A stretch of 64,000 bases of DNA from JAENWD01 sp963837165 (GTDB lineage Bacteria; Acidobacteriota; Vicinamibacteria; Vicinamibacterales; JAENWD01). Both the position numbers and the translations under genes were made by a program. Below the pieces are notes generated by a model. That model was not told where the DNA came from. It worked only from the letters and a program-made list of their open reading frames with translations, and searched no databases. Position 1 is the first letter of the stretch. The number at the start of each line of letters is the position of its first letter. Of this stretch, positions 27,381-36,469 are shown one piece after another. The stretch spans positions 62,001 to 126,000 of the forward strand of contig CAWIMD010000002.1 of assembly GCA_963837165.1 (NCBI GenBank), in the 5' to 3' direction.

Positions 27381-27396
27381 TTCCGCAGAGGTTGCC

Positions 27397-27552
27397 ATGC
27401 TCTCCACAATCGTTGTCCTCCTCCTCGCTCTGTGGCTTCTGGGTCTCGTCACCTCCTACACGATGGGCGGGTTCATCCATCTGCTGCTCGTGGTGGCGCT
27501 CATCGTCGTGGTGATCCGGGTCATTCAGGGCCGCAACCCGCTCGCCGGGTAG
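27397..27552 (+). CDS. lmo0937 family small membrane protein
   Basis: A 51-residue protein, MLSTIVVLLLALWLLGLVTS, then YTMGGFIHLLLVVALIVVVI and RVIQGRNPLAG. Two membrane helices around 'GFIHLLLVVA' define the lmo0937 family. It follows a CRP-type promoter with a predicted 9-base leader. Function unknown; the family is often linked to envelope or stress responses. Confidence 0.85.
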   Translation: MLSTIVVLLLALWLLGLVTSYTMGGFIHLLLVVALIVVVIRVIQGRNPLAG

Positions 27553-27685
27553 TGCCGCCGCGGGACGAGCCCTGTCGCACTGGGAGGCAGCTACGGACGC
27601 GGCGCCATGGTCTGCCGGTCTGCTTCATCGGGGCGCCTGCTGTCGTGGAGACCTGCGCGGTCAAGTTGTCGTGCGCCGAACGGCG

Positions 27686-27728
27686 TGTGCAGTCCTGCAC
27701 AGCCACGCCCGGCTGCATCCCGTACTAT
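27686..27728 (+). promoter_or_regulatory. CRP-type promoter for the 27808 gene (site 4)
   Basis: TGTGCAGTCCTGCACA (27686-27701) is a perfect inverted repeat with six matched bases per arm. TACTAT at 27723-27728 follows after 21 bp. The predicted start near 27735 gives a leader of about 73 bases. Confidence 0.7.
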
Positions 27729-27807
27729 TCGAACCCGGACGCACTGAATCACCGCTGTCCGTAACCATCGCGGTGAGCTCGATGCAAGAGTTCAAACAGG
27801 AGCAGAC

Positions 27808-28278
27808 ATGAAATCAGGCACTCGAACCGTCGGACTGACGCTGGCGCTGTGCGTTATCGGAGTAGCCGCTGGCTTCGCCGCGGAGTCGAACATGGGCACG
27901 TGGAAGCTGAACGAGGCCAAGTCGACGCTCGCGGCGGGCGCGCCGAAGAACAACACGGTGACGTACGAGGCTGCGGGCGACAGCGTGAAGGTCACCATCG
28001 ACGGCACCGACGCCCAGGGCGGGGCGGTCCACAATGAGTGGACCGGCAAGTTCGACGGCAAAGACTACGCAGTCACCGGCGACCCGACCTCGGACATGCG
28101 GTCGTACAAGCGGATCAACGCGCACACCCTGGCGTTCAGCGTCCTGAACGGCGGCCAGGTGACCGTCACCGGTCGCGTGGCGATTGCGGCGGACGGGAAG
28201 TCTCGCACTGTGACCTCGACCACAACCGATGCGACGGGCACGAAGCTCACCAGCACGGCCGTGTTCGACAGGCAGTAG
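27808..28278 (+). CDS. Small exported protein of unknown function
   Basis: A 156-residue protein with a clear signal peptide (TVGLTLALCVIGVAAGFAAE) and a mature beta-rich domain (MGTWKLNEAKSTLAAGAPKN, VKVTIDGTDAQGGAVHNEWT, YAVTGDPTSDMRSYKRINAH, VTGRVAIAADGKSRTVTSTT). The pattern 'G.WKLN..KS......' recurs in exported lipocalin-like proteins of soil bacteria. The AGGAG ribosome site is good. It is the last member of the CRP-type cluster, under site 4. Confidence 0.75.
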   Translation: MKSGTRTVGLTLALCVIGVAAGFAAESNMGTWKLNEAKSTLAAGAPKNNTVTYEAAGDSVKVTIDGTDAQGGAVHNEWTGKFDGKDYAVTGDPTSDMRSYKRINAHTLAFSVLNGGQVTVTGRVAIAADGKSRTVTSTTTDATGTKLTSTAVFDRQ

Positions 28279-28695
28279 CTCGACGTGATGCCCCTCCGCT
28301 CGGCGTCGAACGGGGGGGCGTTGCTGGACGCGGCGCAGTGATAGTAGTGCATGCGGAGAGCCTCGGGCGCCTGCAGATGCGACACGTGATCATCCGAGTG
28401 ACAGTGCGCACAGCCCGCCCCGCGGGAGCGGGAACGTGCCGGTGGCGGAGATTCCGCTTCCAGTGAGCTGTCAGGCATCGACACCGAGGATTGAACCGGG
28501 TACCTGTCGCAATCGTCCTCACGGGACACGCGGCGTCGATCCGGCTTCGGACGGACGGTGACGATGTCGTCTTCCACCGGCCTTGCGCGTGACGGACTCA
28601 ACCGGAAGGCGCCACCCCACTCCGCTTGACCTCACCGCCGAGCGACGACTACCATCGCAATTCGCCGACCGTCCCTCATCCCTTCCGGATCACCC
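28279..28695. other. Spacer before sucC, no gene recognised
   Basis: A 417 bp stretch with no convincing open frame on either strand. Short open frames have shadow-like composition. No CRP-type site of the upstream kind, tRNA or tandem array is seen. Confidence 0.45.
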
Positions 28696-29859
<1,164 letters not shown>

Positions 29860-29861
29860 CG

Positions 29862-30731
29862 ATGGCCATCCTTCTCGATCAGTCCACGCGCCTGCTCGTC
29901 CAGGGCCTGACCGGCCGCGAGGGCACGTTCCACGCCAAGCAGGCGGCCGCGTACGGCACCACCGTGGTCGGCGGCGTCACGCCGGGCAAGGGCGGCTCGA
30001 CCCACGAAGGCTGGCCGGTGTTCAACACGTGCCACGAGGCGGTGAAGTCCACCGGCGCGAACGCGTCGGTCATCTTCGTCCCGCCTGCCTTCGCGTCCGA
30101 CGCCATCATGGAGGCGGCCGACGCCGGCATCCCGCTCGTCGTCTGCATCACCGAGGGTATCCCGACGCTCGACATGATGCGGACGCTGACGTTCATGATG
30201 GACAAGCCGACCCGGCTCATCGGCCCGAACTGCCCGGGCGTCATCTCGCCGGGCATGAGCAAGGCCGGGATCATCCCCGGCCACATCTGCCGGGAGGGCC
30301 GCGTGGGCATCGTCTCCAAGAGCGGCACGTTGACCTACGAGGCCATCCACCAGCTCACCGGCCTCGGCCTGGGGCAGTCCACCTGCGTCGGCATCGGCGG
30401 GGACCCGCTCATCGGCACCTCGTTCATCGACGTGCTCCAGCTCTTCGACCAGGACGCCGACACCGACGCGGTCATCATGATCGGGGAGATTGGCGGGAGT
30501 GCCGAGCAGGAGGCCGCCGCCTGGATCACGTCGCACTTCAAGAAGCCGGTCGTCGGGTTCATCGCCGGCCAGACCGCTCCTCCGGGCCGCCGGATGGGTC
30601 ATGCCGGGGCGATCATCGCCGGGGGGCAGGGCACGGCCGCCGAGAAGATGGACGCGCTGGCCGCGGCCGGGGTGGCAGTCGTCCGGAGTCCGGCGGAGAT
30701 GGGCGCCGCCCTCAAGAAGCGCCTCAAGTAG
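29862..30731 (+). CDS. sucD: Succinyl-CoA synthetase alpha subunit
   Basis: A 289-residue CoA-binding, phosphohistidine subunit. VQGLTGREGTFHAKQAAAYG is the CoA-binding N-terminus, IGPNCPGVISPGMSKAGIIP is conserved, and GRRMGHAGAIIAGGQGTA contains the phosphorylated His (about residue 247). The stop codon lies inside the first unit of a hairpin repeat. Confidence 0.96.
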   Translation: MAILLDQSTRLLVQGLTGREGTFHAKQAAAYGTTVVGGVTPGKGGSTHEGWPVFNTCHEAVKSTGANASVIFVPPAFASDAIMEAADAGIPLVVCITEGIPTLDMMRTLTFMMDKPTRLIGPNCPGVISPGMSKAGIIPGHICREGRVGIVSKSGTLTYEAIHQLTGLGLGQSTCVGIGGDPLIGTSFIDVLQLFDQDADTDAVIMIGEIGGSAEQEAAAWITSHFKKPVVGFIAGQTAPPGRRMGHAGAIIAGGQGTAAEKMDALAAAGVAVVRSPAEMGAALKKRLK

Positions 30732-30786
30732 CGCAAGGCCTTCAGGCCTGCCAGGCGCTCATGTAGCGCAGGCCTTCAGGCCTGCC
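30728..30786. repeat. Tandem REP-like hairpin repeat after sucD
   Basis: Two copies of a 24-25 bp unit (30728-30752 and 30763-30786) share the core GCAGGCCTTCAGGCCTGC or a one-base variant. The core is a 7-8 bp inverted repeat with a tiny loop. The first copy starts before the sucD TAG stop. It may stabilise sucCD mRNA or attenuate read-through to korAB. Confidence 0.8.
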
Positions 30787-30888
30787 GGCGGGCGCTAGGC
30801 TCGAACCCCCCGCTTCCCGTATACTCAAGAGGTTAGGCGTGGCGCTGGTGTCGCTCGTGATCCCCCGGCGCACGCCGTGGGATTCTTC

Positions 30889-32781
30889 ATGGCCACGACA
30901 AATCCAGCCGTCCAGTCCTCCTCCCGGTCCGAAAGCCCCGTCGTCAACGATTTCAGCATCCAGGTCGCGACCGTCAACGGCTCGGGGAGTCAGACGGCCA
31001 ACCTCGTCCTCATCCGCTCGCTCTTCCAGATGGGGATTCCGGTGTCGGGGAAGAACCTGTTCCCGTCGAACATCGCCGGCCTGCCGACGTGGTACACCAT
31101 CCGCGCGAACCGCCACGGCTACATCGCCAGGAAGAAGGAAATCGACTTTCTCGTCGCGATGAATGCCGAGACGGCCCGCGAGGACGTCCTGACGCTCGAG
31201 TCCGGCGCCTCGGTGGTCTACGACGAGCCGCTCAAGCTGGCCGAGTTGCGCAGCGACCTCACGTTCTATCCGGTGCCGTTCGACAAGCTCGTCGCGGCCG
31301 CCTGCCCCGACGCCAAGCTGCGCCGGCTCGTGAAGAACATGATCTACGACGGCGTGCTGTCGTACCTGCTCGACATCGATCCCGAAGAGATGCAGCGGGC
31401 GCTCAACCGGCAGCTCGGCCGCAAGCAGAAGGCGCTGGCCCTGAACATGGCGGCGCTCCAGGCCGGCTTCGACTACGCGAAGACGACCTTCGGCGCGCGC
31501 GCCGCGGTCCGGGTGGAGCGCATGCACGCCACCGAGGGCAAGATCCTGATCGAGGGCAACGCCGCGGCGGCCATCGGGTGTCTCATGGCCGGGGTGACAG
31601 TGGTGGCCTGGTATCCGATCACGCCGTCCTCGTCGCTCTGCGAATCGCTGATCGAGCTGCTCCGGAAGTACCGGATCGACAAGCAGACCGGGCAGGCGAG
31701 CTTCGCGGTGGTGCAGGCCGAGGACGAGATTGCCGCGCTCGGCATGGTCATCGGCGCCGCCTGGGCGGGAGCCCGGGCGATGACGTCCACCTCGGGTCCC
31801 GGCATCTCGCTGATGGGCGAGTTCACGGGCCTCGGCTACTACGCCGAGATCCCGGCCGTCATCTTCGACATCCAGCGGGTCGGCCCGTCCACCGGCCTGC
31901 CGACCCGCACGGCGCAGGGAGACGTCCTCTCCACGGCCGTGCTCTCGCACGGCGACACCCGGCACCCGCTGCTGCTGCCGTGCTCGGTCGGGGAGTGCTA
32001 CCAGATGGCCGGCGACGCCTTCGACCTGGCCGAGCGGCTCCAGACCCCCGTCTTCGTGCTGTCGGACCTCGACCTCGGCATGAACATGTGGATGTCGGAT
32101 CCGTTCCCGTACCCGACGGCGCCGCTGGACCGCGGCAAGGTGCTGGACAAGGCGACTCTCGAGCGGCTCGGCGAGTGGGGCCGCTACAAGGACGTGGACG
32201 ACGACGGGATCCCGTGGCGGACGCTGCCGGACACGGGGATGCCGGCGTATTTCGCGCGCGGGTCCGGCCACAACGCGAAGGGCCAGTACAGCGAGCGGGC
32301 CGACGATTACCAGCAGAACATGGACCGTCTGTGGAAGAAATTCCAGTCGGCCGCCCGGCTCGTGCCGAAGCCCGAGCTGCACACCGAGGAGGGCGCGCGG
32401 ATCGGCATCGTCGCCTACGGCACGTCCCACTGGGCGGTCAGCGAGTCCCGCGACCAGCTCCACGACGAGGCCGGGCTGGCGACTTCGTACCTGCGGCTGC
32501 TCGCGTATCCGTTCACGCCCGAGCTGGTGGAGTTCCTGGAGCGCCACGACCGGGTGTACGTGGTCGAGCAGAACCGCGATGCGCAGATGGCGGCGCTCAT
32601 GCGCATGGACCTCGAGCCGCGGCTGACGGCGAAGATCCGGAGCGCCCTGCACTACAACGGCCTTCCCATCGACGCGCGGAGCGTCAGCGACGACATCCTC
32701 GCGCAGGAAGGCCTGGCGGTGGCCCAGGCGGCGGGCCGCAGTGCGAGCGCGCCACACGAGGCCGGGGTCGGCGGGGAGTAG
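30889..32781 (+). CDS. korA: 2-oxoacid:ferredoxin oxidoreductase, fused gamma-alpha subunit
   Basis: A 630-residue protein. The N-terminal gamma domain (about 20-200: NGSGSQTANLVLIRSLFQMG, ...NLFPSNIAGLPTWYTIRANR) is fused to the alpha (pyrimidine-binding) domain (about 225-630: EGNAAAAIGCLMAGVTVVAW, YPITPSSSLCESLIELL, MTSTSGPGISLMGEFTGLGY). With the beta subunit it oxidatively decarboxylates a 2-oxoacid to acyl-CoA, reducing ferredoxin. Adjacency to sucCD suggests 2-oxoglutarate as substrate. ATG 30889 is preferred; a GTG 12 bases upstream is possible. Confidence 0.9.
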   Translation: MATTNPAVQSSSRSESPVVNDFSIQVATVNGSGSQTANLVLIRSLFQMGIPVSGKNLFPSNIAGLPTWYTIRANRHGYIARKKEIDFLVAMNAETAREDVLTLESGASVVYDEPLKLAELRSDLTFYPVPFDKLVAAACPDAKLRRLVKNMIYDGVLSYLLDIDPEEMQRALNRQLGRKQKALALNMAALQAGFDYAKTTFGARAAVRVERMHATEGKILIEGNAAAAIGCLMAGVTVVAWYPITPSSSLCESLIELLRKYRIDKQTGQASFAVVQAEDEIAALGMVIGAAWAGARAMTSTSGPGISLMGEFTGLGYYAEIPAVIFDIQRVGPSTGLPTRTAQGDVLSTAVLSHGDTRHPLLLPCSVGECYQMAGDAFDLAERLQTPVFVLSDLDLGMNMWMSDPFPYPTAPLDRGKVLDKATLERLGEWGRYKDVDDDGIPWRTLPDTGMPAYFARGSGHNAKGQYSERADDYQQNMDRLWKKFQSAARLVPKPELHTEEGARIGIVAYGTSHWAVSESRDQLHDEAGLATSYLRLLAYPFTPELVEFLERHDRVYVVEQNRDAQMAALMRMDLEPRLTAKIRSALHYNGLPIDARSVSDDILAQEGLAVAQAAGRSASAPHEAGVGGE

Positions 32782-32793
32782 GGAGGACGGGGG

Positions 32794-32860
32794 GGGATCT
32801 GGGGATCTGGGGATCTGGGGGATCTGGGGATCTGGGGATCTGGGGGAATAGGGGAATAGG
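32794..32860. repeat. GGGGATCT tandem array between korA and korB
   Basis: About seven units of GGGGATCT or GGGGGATCT, then two GGGGAATA units, fill nearly all of the 80 bp between the korA stop and the korB ATG. No conventional Shine-Dalgarno is left; AGGA at 32858-32861 directly abuts the ATG. Confidence 0.9.
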
Positions 32861-32861
32861 A

Positions 32862-33914
32862 ATGACCACAACGACCGGCTCAGCACCGTCGCCGGGCAAG
32901 AAGGTAAACCGCATCGGCCTCGAGGTGTCCCAGTACCGGGGCAGCAAGACCACGCTCTGCGCCGGGTGCGGCCACAACGCGATCTCGGAGCGCATCATCG
33001 AGGCCTGCTTCGAGCTCGGCGTGGACGCGCATCGCGTGCTCAAGCTGTCGGGGATCGGCTGCTCGAGCAAGAGCCCTGCCTATTTCCTGAGCCAGTCGCA
33101 TGGCTTCAACTCGGTGCACGGGCGCATGCCGTCGGTCGCCACGGGCGCGCTGCTCGCCAACCGGACGATGCTGGCGATTGGCGTGAGCGGCGACGGCGAC
33201 ACGGGCGCCATCGGGATCGGGCAGTTCGTGCACCTGATGCGGCGCAACCTGCCGCTGGTCTACATCATCGAGGACAACGGCTGCTACGGCCTCACGAAGG
33301 GGCAGTTCTCGCCCACGGCGGACCTCGGGTCCACGCTCAAGAGCGGGGTCGTCAACGACCTGCCGCCGATCGACACGTGCGCGCTGGCGATCGAGCTCGG
33401 CGCCACGTTCGTCGCCCGCTCCTTCTCGGGCGACAAGAAGCAGCTGCTCACGCTGCTCAAGGCCGCCCTGTCGCACAAGGGCACGGCCATGCTCGACGTG
33501 CTCTCGCCCTGCGTGACCTTCAACGATCACGAGGGCTCGACCAAGAGCTACGGCTATGTGAAGGACCACGAGGAGCCGCTCTCCGAGATCAGCTTCGTCC
33601 CGTACTTCGAGGACATCACCATCGAGTACGAGGAGGGGACGACGCGCGAGGTGGTCCTGCACGACGGCTCCCGCATCTACCTGCGGAAGCTCGGCGCCGA
33701 TTTCGACCCGACCCGCAAAGCCGAGTCGCTGCGCGTCATGCGCGAGACCGCGTCGCGCGGCGAGTACGCCACGGGGCTGCTGTACGTGGACGCGCAGAAG
33801 AAGGACTTCTGCTCGCTGCTGCACCTGGTGGACCAGCCGCTCGCCTCGCTGCCCACCGCGGTGACCCGGCCGCCCGAGTCCGTGCTGCACGAACTGATGG
33901 AGAAGCAGCGATAG
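32862..33914 (+). CDS. korB: 2-oxoacid:ferredoxin oxidoreductase beta subunit
   Basis: A 350-residue thiamine-diphosphate and FeS-binding subunit. TTLCAGCGHNAISERIIEAC and LSGIGCSSKSPAYFLSQSHG hold the cluster cysteines; VSGDGDTGAIGIGQFVHLMR is the Mg-ThDP motif (GDG...), and EDNGCYGLTKGQFSPTADLG carries another conserved Cys. It works with KorA. Confidence 0.92.
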   Translation: MTTTTGSAPSPGKKVNRIGLEVSQYRGSKTTLCAGCGHNAISERIIEACFELGVDAHRVLKLSGIGCSSKSPAYFLSQSHGFNSVHGRMPSVATGALLANRTMLAIGVSGDGDTGAIGIGQFVHLMRRNLPLVYIIEDNGCYGLTKGQFSPTADLGSTLKSGVVNDLPPIDTCALAIELGATFVARSFSGDKKQLLTLLKAALSHKGTAMLDVLSPCVTFNDHEGSTKSYGYVKDHEEPLSEISFVPYFEDITIEYEEGTTREVVLHDGSRIYLRKLGADFDPTRKAESLRVMRETASRGEYATGLLYVDAQKKDFCSLLHLVDQPLASLPTAVTRPPESVLHELMEKQR

Positions 33915-33917
33915 ATC

Positions 33918-34331
33918 ATGCAGCGCACCTTTGCGATCATCAAGCCCGACGCCGTGAAGGCGCGGCATGCGGGCCGGATCCTCCAGCGGATCGAGGAGGC
34001 CGGCTTCCGGGTCGTCGCCATGCGGCTGCAGCACCTGACCAAGCGCGAGGCCGAGGGCTTCTACGCCGTGCACCGCGCGCGCCCGTTCTTCGGGTCGCTC
34101 ACCGATTTCATGTCCTCCGGCCCGTGCATCCTCATGTGCCTGGAGGGCCCCGAGGCGATTACGGCCTGGCGTACGTTGATGGGTGCCACCGATCCGGCCA
34201 AGGCGGACCCGGGCACGCTGCGGCGTGAGTTCGGCGCCTCGATCGAGTTCAACGCCACGCACGGGTCCGACGCGCCGGAGACAGCGGCGTTCGAGCTCGG
34301 CTACTTCTTCCGGGGCATGGAGCTGGCCTAG
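33918..34331 (+). CDS. ndk: Nucleoside diphosphate kinase
   Basis: A 137-residue enzyme that exchanges terminal phosphates between NTPs and NDPs. AIIKPDAVK at the N-terminus and the active-site motif NATHGSDAPE with phospho-His115 are present. Length is normal. It starts 3 bp after korB and may share its transcript; succinyl-CoA synthetase and Ndk often cooperate in nucleotide charging. Confidence 0.96.
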   Translation: MQRTFAIIKPDAVKARHAGRILQRIEEAGFRVVAMRLQHLTKREAEGFYAVHRARPFFGSLTDFMSSGPCILMCLEGPEAITAWRTLMGATDPAKADPGTLRREFGASIEFNATHGSDAPETAAFELGYFFRGMELA

Positions 34332-34339
34332 CGCCGCAC

Positions 34340-34534
34340 ATGGGGCGCGTCCTCGTCATCCTGGGCCTCGTGATTGCCGCCGTCGGCCTGGCGATGATGG
34401 CGGGCGTTCCCCTGGGCCGTCTGCCGGGCGACTTCACCGTCCGCCGCGGCGCGTTCACCTTCTATTTCCCGCTCGCCACGTCGATCCTGGTCAGCCTGCT
34501 GCTGACCCTGCTGCTGCAGTGGCTCCGCCGCTGA
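34340..34534 (+). CDS. DUF2905 family small membrane protein
   Basis: A 64-residue protein, MGRVLVILGLVIAAVGLAMM, then AGVPLGRLPGDFTVRRGAFT and FYFPLATSILVSLLLTLLLQ. Two membrane helices flank the conserved LGRLPGDF...FYFPL motif, diagnostic for DUF2905. It sits 8 bp after ndk. Function unknown. Confidence 0.9.
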   Translation: MGRVLVILGLVIAAVGLAMMAGVPLGRLPGDFTVRRGAFTFYFPLATSILVSLLLTLLLQWLRR

Positions 34535-34559
34535 GGCCTCCCCGGAGACTCCCGCGCCC

Positions 34560-35114
34560 ATGAGCATCAAGCCCGATCGCTGGATCAAGCGCATGGCCCT
34601 CGAGCACGGCATGATCGAGCCGTTCGTCGAGGGGCAGGTTCGTGACCACGTCGTGTCGTACGGGCTGTCGTCCTACGGCTACGACATCCGAGTGGCCGAC
34701 GAGTTCAAGGTGTTCACGAACGTCTACAGCACCGTCATCGACCCGAAGGACTTCGACCCGAAGTCTTTCGTGGACGTGAAGGCGGACGTCTGCATCATCC
34801 CGCCGAACTCCTTTGCCCTGGCGCGGACGATCGAGTACTTCCGGGTGCCGCGCGACACGCTGACCGTGTGTCTCGGCAAGTCCACCTACGCGCGGTGCGG
34901 CATCATCGTGAACGTCACGCCGTTCGAGCCCGAGTGGGAGGGGCACGTGACCATCGAGATCTCGAACACGACGCCCCTGCCGGCGAAGATCTACGCGAAC
35001 GAAGGCATCGCGCAGGTCCTGTTCTTCCAGAGCGACGAGGTCTGCGAGATTTCGTACAGGGACAAGAAGGGCAAGTACCAGGCGCAGCGCGGGGTGACGC
35101 TGCCCAGGATCTGA
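34560..35114 (+). CDS. dcd: dCTP deaminase
   Basis: A 184-residue dUTPase-fold enzyme that deaminates dCTP to dUTP for thymidylate synthesis. Conserved segments are VSYGLSSYGYDIRVADEFKV, KSTYARCGIIVNVTPFEPEW with the Arg, and EGHVTIEISNTTPLPAKIYA with the catalytic Glu. Length is normal for the trimeric family. Its stop overlaps the hisS start by 1 base (TGATG). Confidence 0.95.
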   Translation: MSIKPDRWIKRMALEHGMIEPFVEGQVRDHVVSYGLSSYGYDIRVADEFKVFTNVYSTVIDPKDFDPKSFVDVKADVCIIPPNSFALARTIEYFRVPRDTLTVCLGKSTYARCGIIVNVTPFEPEWEGHVTIEISNTTPLPAKIYANEGIAQVLFFQSDEVCEISYRDKKGKYQAQRGVTLPRI

Positions 35115-36469
35115 TGGCATCCACCAAGCCGGCACGCGGCATGCGCGACTTCCTGCCCGAGGACGTCCGGCGGCGGGCGTACGTGCTCGGCATCGTCAGC
35201 GAGATCTACGAGCGCTACGGGTTCGAGCCGCTCGAGACGCCGGCCGTCGAGAACATCGAGACGCTGCTCGGGAAGTACGGGGAGGAAGGCGATCGCCTCA
35301 TCTTCAAGATCCTGAAGCGCGGCGAGGAGGGGCAGAAGACCGGCGAGGCCGACCTCGCGCTCCGGTACGACCTCACGGTGCCGCTCGCGCGCGTCGTCGC
35401 GGAGCACCGCGGCACGCTGCCGAAGTACTTCAAGCGCTACCAGATTCAGCCCGTGTGGCGCGCGGACCGGCCCCAGAAGGGCCGCTTCCGGGAGTTCTAC
35501 CAGTGCGACGTGGACTCGATTGGATCCACCTCGCCCATCGTCGAGGCCGAAGTGTGCGCGGCCGTCAGTGACGTGCTCGAGCGGCTGGGGTTCACGGACT
35601 TCACTATTCGCCTGAACCACCGTGAAGTGCTGCGCGGGCTGCTCGATGCGTCAGGCGTGCCGGCCGAAACGCACGACGGTGCGCTCGTGGCCATCGACAA
35701 GCTGGACAAGATTGGACGCGACGGCGTCCTCGCCGAGCTCGCCGCACGCGGCGTGGCTTCGGTGGCCGCCGCTGCGGCGCTCGAGGCGTTCGACGCGCCC
35801 GAGTCGCTGGCGGCCTCCGACCTGCGGGACCGGCTCGCGTCGCGGCTTGCAGGGCATGCCGCCGGCAGCGCGGGACTCGCGACGCTGGCGGCGATCCTGG
35901 TGCTGTCGCAGGAGACCAGCGCCGGGCCGCACCTGCGGCTCGATCCCGGCCTCGCCCGCGGCCTGTCGTACTACACCGGCGCGATCTTCGAGATCGCGGT
36001 CCCGGACCTGGCGGGAAGCCTCGGCGGCGGCGGCCGGTATGACAACCTGGTCGGCATGTTCCTGGGACAGCCGGTCCCGGCCTGCGGGTTCTCGCTCGGG
36101 CTGGAACGCATCCTGGTGGTGATGGGGGACCGCGGCATGTTCCCTGCGGAGGCCGCCCGCACCGGCCCCGACGTTCTCGTCACGGTGTGGGAAGGCGAGG
36201 CGGCGCCCGGTCTGGCTCTCGCCCGGACCCTGCGCGCGGCCGGCCTGCGCGTCGAGGTCTACCCGGATCCGGACAGGATCGGGAAGCAACTCAAGTATGC
36301 TTCCATCCGCGGCGCCCGGTTCGCCACGATCCTCGGAGACGAGGAACGCGCGCACGGGACCGTGGCCGTGAAGGAACTGGCCACCGGCGAGCAGACCGTG
36401 GTGGCCTCGGCGGATCTCGCCGGGTGGCTCCTCAATCGTCAATCGTCAATGATCAATCGTCAATCCTGA
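35114..36469 (+). CDS. hisS: Histidyl-tRNA synthetase
   Basis: A 451-residue class II synthetase. Motif 1 and N-terminus: GMRDFLPEDVRRRAYVLGIV. Substrate segments: ALRYDLTVPLARVVAEHRG, QIQPVWRADRPQKGRFREFY (motif 2), LARGLSYYTGAIFEI (HisA motif) and FSLGLERILVVM (motif 3). The anticodon-binding domain is C-terminal. The last 13 residues (LLNRQSSMINRQS) are the translation of a CAATCGT tandem repeat, so the gene has been lengthened by repeat sequence. It lies 1 bp before aspS. Confidence 0.96.
   Translation: MASTKPARGMRDFLPEDVRRRAYVLGIVSEIYERYGFEPLETPAVENIETLLGKYGEEGDRLIFKILKRGEEGQKTGEADLALRYDLTVPLARVVAEHRGTLPKYFKRYQIQPVWRADRPQKGRFREFYQCDVDSIGSTSPIVEAEVCAAVSDVLERLGFTDFTIRLNHREVLRGLLDASGVPAETHDGALVAIDKLDKIGRDGVLAELAARGVASVAAAAALEAFDAPESLAASDLRDRLASRLAGHAAGSAGLATLAAILVLSQETSAGPHLRLDPGLARGLSYYTGAIFEIAVPDLAGSLGGGGRYDNLVGMFLGQPVPACGFSLGLERILVVMGDRGMFPAEAARTGPDVLVTVWEGEAAPGLALARTLRAAGLRVEVYPDPDRIGKQLKYASIRGARFATILGDEERAHGTVAVKELATGEQTVVASADLAGWLLNRQSSMINRQS
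36433..36466. repeat. CAATCGT tandem array at hisS 3' end
   Basis: Copies of CAATCGT with one variant (CAATGAT) run through the last codons of hisS to 4 bp before the aspS ATG. The reverse complement of the same repeat (ATTGACG units, sharing TTGATCATTGACGATTGA) lies at 47326-47365 between recO and glyQ. Confidence 0.85.

Noticed and set aside
28398..28416. Further CRP-type site GTGCGCAC upstream of sucC
   Set aside because: Arms are not spaced by six bases and no TANNNT lies at 21-22 bp.
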